From the NCBI GenBank assembly GCA_000708835.1, contig DF237578.1:1-49272 (forward strand): a stretch of DNA of 49,272 bases, read 5' to 3'. Under the pieces are notes generated by a model, which saw only the letters and a program-made list of their open reading frames with translations, did not search any database and was not told the DNA's origin. This DNA comes from Klebsormidium nitens (taxonomy: Eukaryota > Streptophyta > Klebsormidiophyceae > Klebsormidiales > Klebsormidiaceae). Both the position numbers and the translations under genes were made by a program. Below, one piece after another: positions 47,107 to 49,272 of this stretch (position 1 is the stretch's first letter; each line of letters starts with the position of its first letter).

Positions 47107-48824
47107 GACCATTTGGGTGGAGCCGCTTGTCAGGATTACCTCCTTTGCTTGAACTCCTGGTGGACGGGTTAGGTTTTCCAATTGACATAATGAGTTTTGA
47201 TACCAGTAGGGTCGTGTAAAAAACACAGATACGCTCTTATATCATGCTGTAGTGCACATGCCAATCTGATAGAGTCGACGGTGTGCACCCACTTACGTAC
47301 CCTTCGGTTAACAGTAGTAGTGGTAGTTTCCCGACTTACTTGGAAGTGCGTCCAGACCCAGTTTCAAGCAAAACTCCCGGCTCTTCAGTCGTTTCTGTAA
47401 ATATATTTAGCGGCCTAGGATCTGGACCTTCAGATTTGCCGTTTTTTTCCCCTAACGATGTGGGAATAGGCGGGCTAGCTTTGAAAAGGGAGTAGAGTTC
47501 AGTCAAAACTCAAGGACGGTCAACCCCCCTTTGCCGACGATGATCGACTGGAGAGAAGTAACGGATCAGTTGCTCCAAAATCAGAACTCCAGCAACCTTG
47601 GACCCTCATGTTAAGCGTCTCGTGACACTTTTTTAGTTAAACGAAATGGAAACCTGAATTTTGTATGCAATCGATCCGCTACTAGCTCCATCTCTTCGTA
47701 AGGTACTCATGAGGAGGTACTCTGAGTCTCCTAATTTGAAGAATTTAAGAAACCTTCGAGTAACTTATCGAACTTACTTCACTAGATCGAAGGGAATCTG
47801 ATACGGCAATGTCAGGGCCGCCGGCCGAGTCGCTTTGCTGCATCGATTGCCTGGATGAGACGGCGAATATCACAAAGCTGGTGAAGGTTGGGTTGGATCG
47901 TTTGGGCTGAAAGCTTATGCTTCGTGGGGGCATGCTGCACATTTCATCGAATTGCAATCTAACATGTGCTAGTTCTTCTGTATGCAACTACGAGCCTACA
48001 GAATGCAGCTCAGCTAGCTACCGAGTCATGCCCGAAAGACTCTAAGTGTGACTATCATATTAAGCCAGCTAAATACCCGCTAAATAGACCTATTGAGAGT
48101 TACGATGGGAGAAGATAAAGACAGGCTCCTGCCATGCCAGGCCTTGTGCATATCCTCCTTTCAGTTAAACTGAAGCCATAGTACTAGTAGTAACTTGCGC
48201 GCGTTGCGACATTCAAGGTGCGTACATATATTGACGCATGATTACCACACAAATATAAGCCGTTGTTCAATATGTCAATGCGGCTCGGCCTGACGAGGAG
48301 ACAGGCGGCCTGTTGCATTTCAATGTTTCTCCTTAATTTGCTATCGTAGAATCTCCAGTAGCCGAGTGATTGAGTCCGGTCATGCTGCCTGGCTTTGATG
48401 CTGCTGGAGGTCAAAGCACTCCCCCTGGCCTCGTCAATTGAGAATTTTAACCCAGTCAGTTAAATTTGTCCAGATGGTAGTAAGAACCGCCGGTCTAGAC
48501 GCTCTCGCGATCGGTGCAGTATCCTTTTTGTGGCCTATCTCCATCTGAGCGGAGGTGGCCAGATTTGGTCACGAATTTGCATTGTGTGTCTAGCTTGTGA
48601 TCTTTTTGTCCTCTCCCATCTTAGCTCCGCTGCTGACCCCCCTCACGCTGTAGCTTCTCTTGTGTACTGTTGTAGGCAGCCTATTTGCACTCCCCTGCTT
48701 CTTGTGCTCAGTGACCCTGTAGCTCACAGGCTTGGCTGCATTGTACAGTTCAGCCATGTCATCTTTGCATTTACCAGTACTTTTGAGCTCAGCATCATTG
48801 CTTTGAGCTGTGAATAGGCTGGTT
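47107..48824. other. Spacer after the ZNFX1-like gene
   Basis: It contains the ZNFX1-like 3' UTR and, at the right, possibly the 5' untranslated part of the retroelement that begins near 48825. I see no conserved reading frame. An open minus-strand frame at 48590-48922 is antisense to the retroelement start and has no domain. Confidence 0.4.
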
Positions 48825-49272
48825 ATGGCTTCCCTTGCTTCAAATCCAGCCCTTGCAGGACCGTCCACTTTAGGCCCTTCCACCTCAAGAGCATCACGCG
48901 CCGCTGCCGAGCCAGGACCCATTGATTGGCGCCAGTGCCATCAGTGTCAGGGCCGCTTCAAGGGCCTTCGGGGCCTGACACAACACAAGCGGTCATGCGA
49001 CAAGCGAGAAGCACAGCGGCAGGAGCAGGTTGCCCTTGGTGCTGCCTCAGCTCGTCGTGGCGTGAGAGTTCCACCTGCCGCGGCGCACTGGTCTTGGATA
49101 CGGAGTATTGATCTTGAGGCAGAGTTGTTGCCGCGTCCTGGTGCTCGTTATATGCCCCGGATACCACATGCTATTAGAGGAGATGTGGCTCGTGCGTTTA
49201 CTCTCCCACTTCAGCGCATTCAGACCGATCCAGCTGATGAGGGCGGCTGGGCTCTTCTCCTCATGTTTCCCC
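48825..49272 (+). mobile_element. 5' part of a probable non-LTR retrotransposon protein with N-terminal zinc finger; cut by window end
   Basis: An open frame starts at ATG 48825, with an in-frame TGA eight codons upstream, and runs without a stop to the end of the window (149 codons). Residues about 36-56 form a zinc finger, CHQCQGRFKGLRGLTQHKRSC (C-x2-C-x12-H-x4-C). After a charged linker the segment AFTLPLQRIQTDPADEGGWA and LLLMFP resembles the region that precedes the polymerase domain in LINE-like reverse transcriptases of algae and oomycetes, where a phrase like DP..E.W..LL..PK recurs. The polymerase itself would lie beyond the window, so the assignment rests on this short pattern. A host gene with a similar finger is the alternative. 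Confidence 0.5.

Noticed and set aside
1-49272. tRNA, rRNA and CRISPR arrays
   Set aside because: I looked for T-arm-like GGTTCRANTCC words and for regularly spaced direct repeats with unique spacers and found none convincing.

Overview
This is nuclear DNA from a eukaryote. Its genes have many GT-AG introns of roughly 180-1300 bp, and their exons are GC-rich. The gene set points to the green lineage: a chloroplast-type PurF with a long transit-like leader, a plant-type Shewanella-like phosphatase 2, and plant-like ABHD11 and HotDog thioesterase proteins. Gene size, intron size and the presence of a ZNFX1-class helicase suggest a streptophyte alga such as Klebsormidium. That last step is inference only. 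I found no prokaryotic, plastid or mitochondrial features, no tRNA or rRNA, and no CRISPR array.

I could join seven multi-exon genes across their introns with reading phase preserved. In order they are: amidophosphoribosyltransferase (+, 445-5509); an NST1-like coiled-coil protein with a C-terminal RING finger (-, 7158-12421); SLP2 phosphatase (+, 14431-18736); an ABHD11-like alpha/beta hydrolase (-, 19890-25346, eight exons); a HotDog thioesterase (-, 26207-28474); a type II membrane glycosyltransferase (+, 29437-32163); and a very large ZNFX1-type helicase with CCCH, NF-X1 and RZ zinc fingers (+, 35270-47106). An eighth reading frame (+, 48825 to the window end) looks like the start of a non-LTR retrotransposon protein with an N-terminal zinc finger. 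The genes do not form a pathway; they are ordinary unlinked eukaryotic loci. Two pairs are divergent and share upstream regions (12422-14430 and 28475-29436), and two pairs are convergent.

The most unusual signal is repeated local tandem duplication across exon/intron junctions. The PurF gene carries decayed copies of the end of exon 4, of the start of exon 5 (three copies, period about 158 bp) and of the start of exon 4, all inside its introns. The ZNFX1 gene carries the same kind of duplication, but there both copies remain as in-frame coding exons. Other points of note are a 729-bp inverted-repeat element flanked by TTAA in a divergent promoter, about ten-fold excess of the palindrome TGACGTCA, a single-base frame break at a ten-G run in the ZNFX1 gene, and several hairpins.
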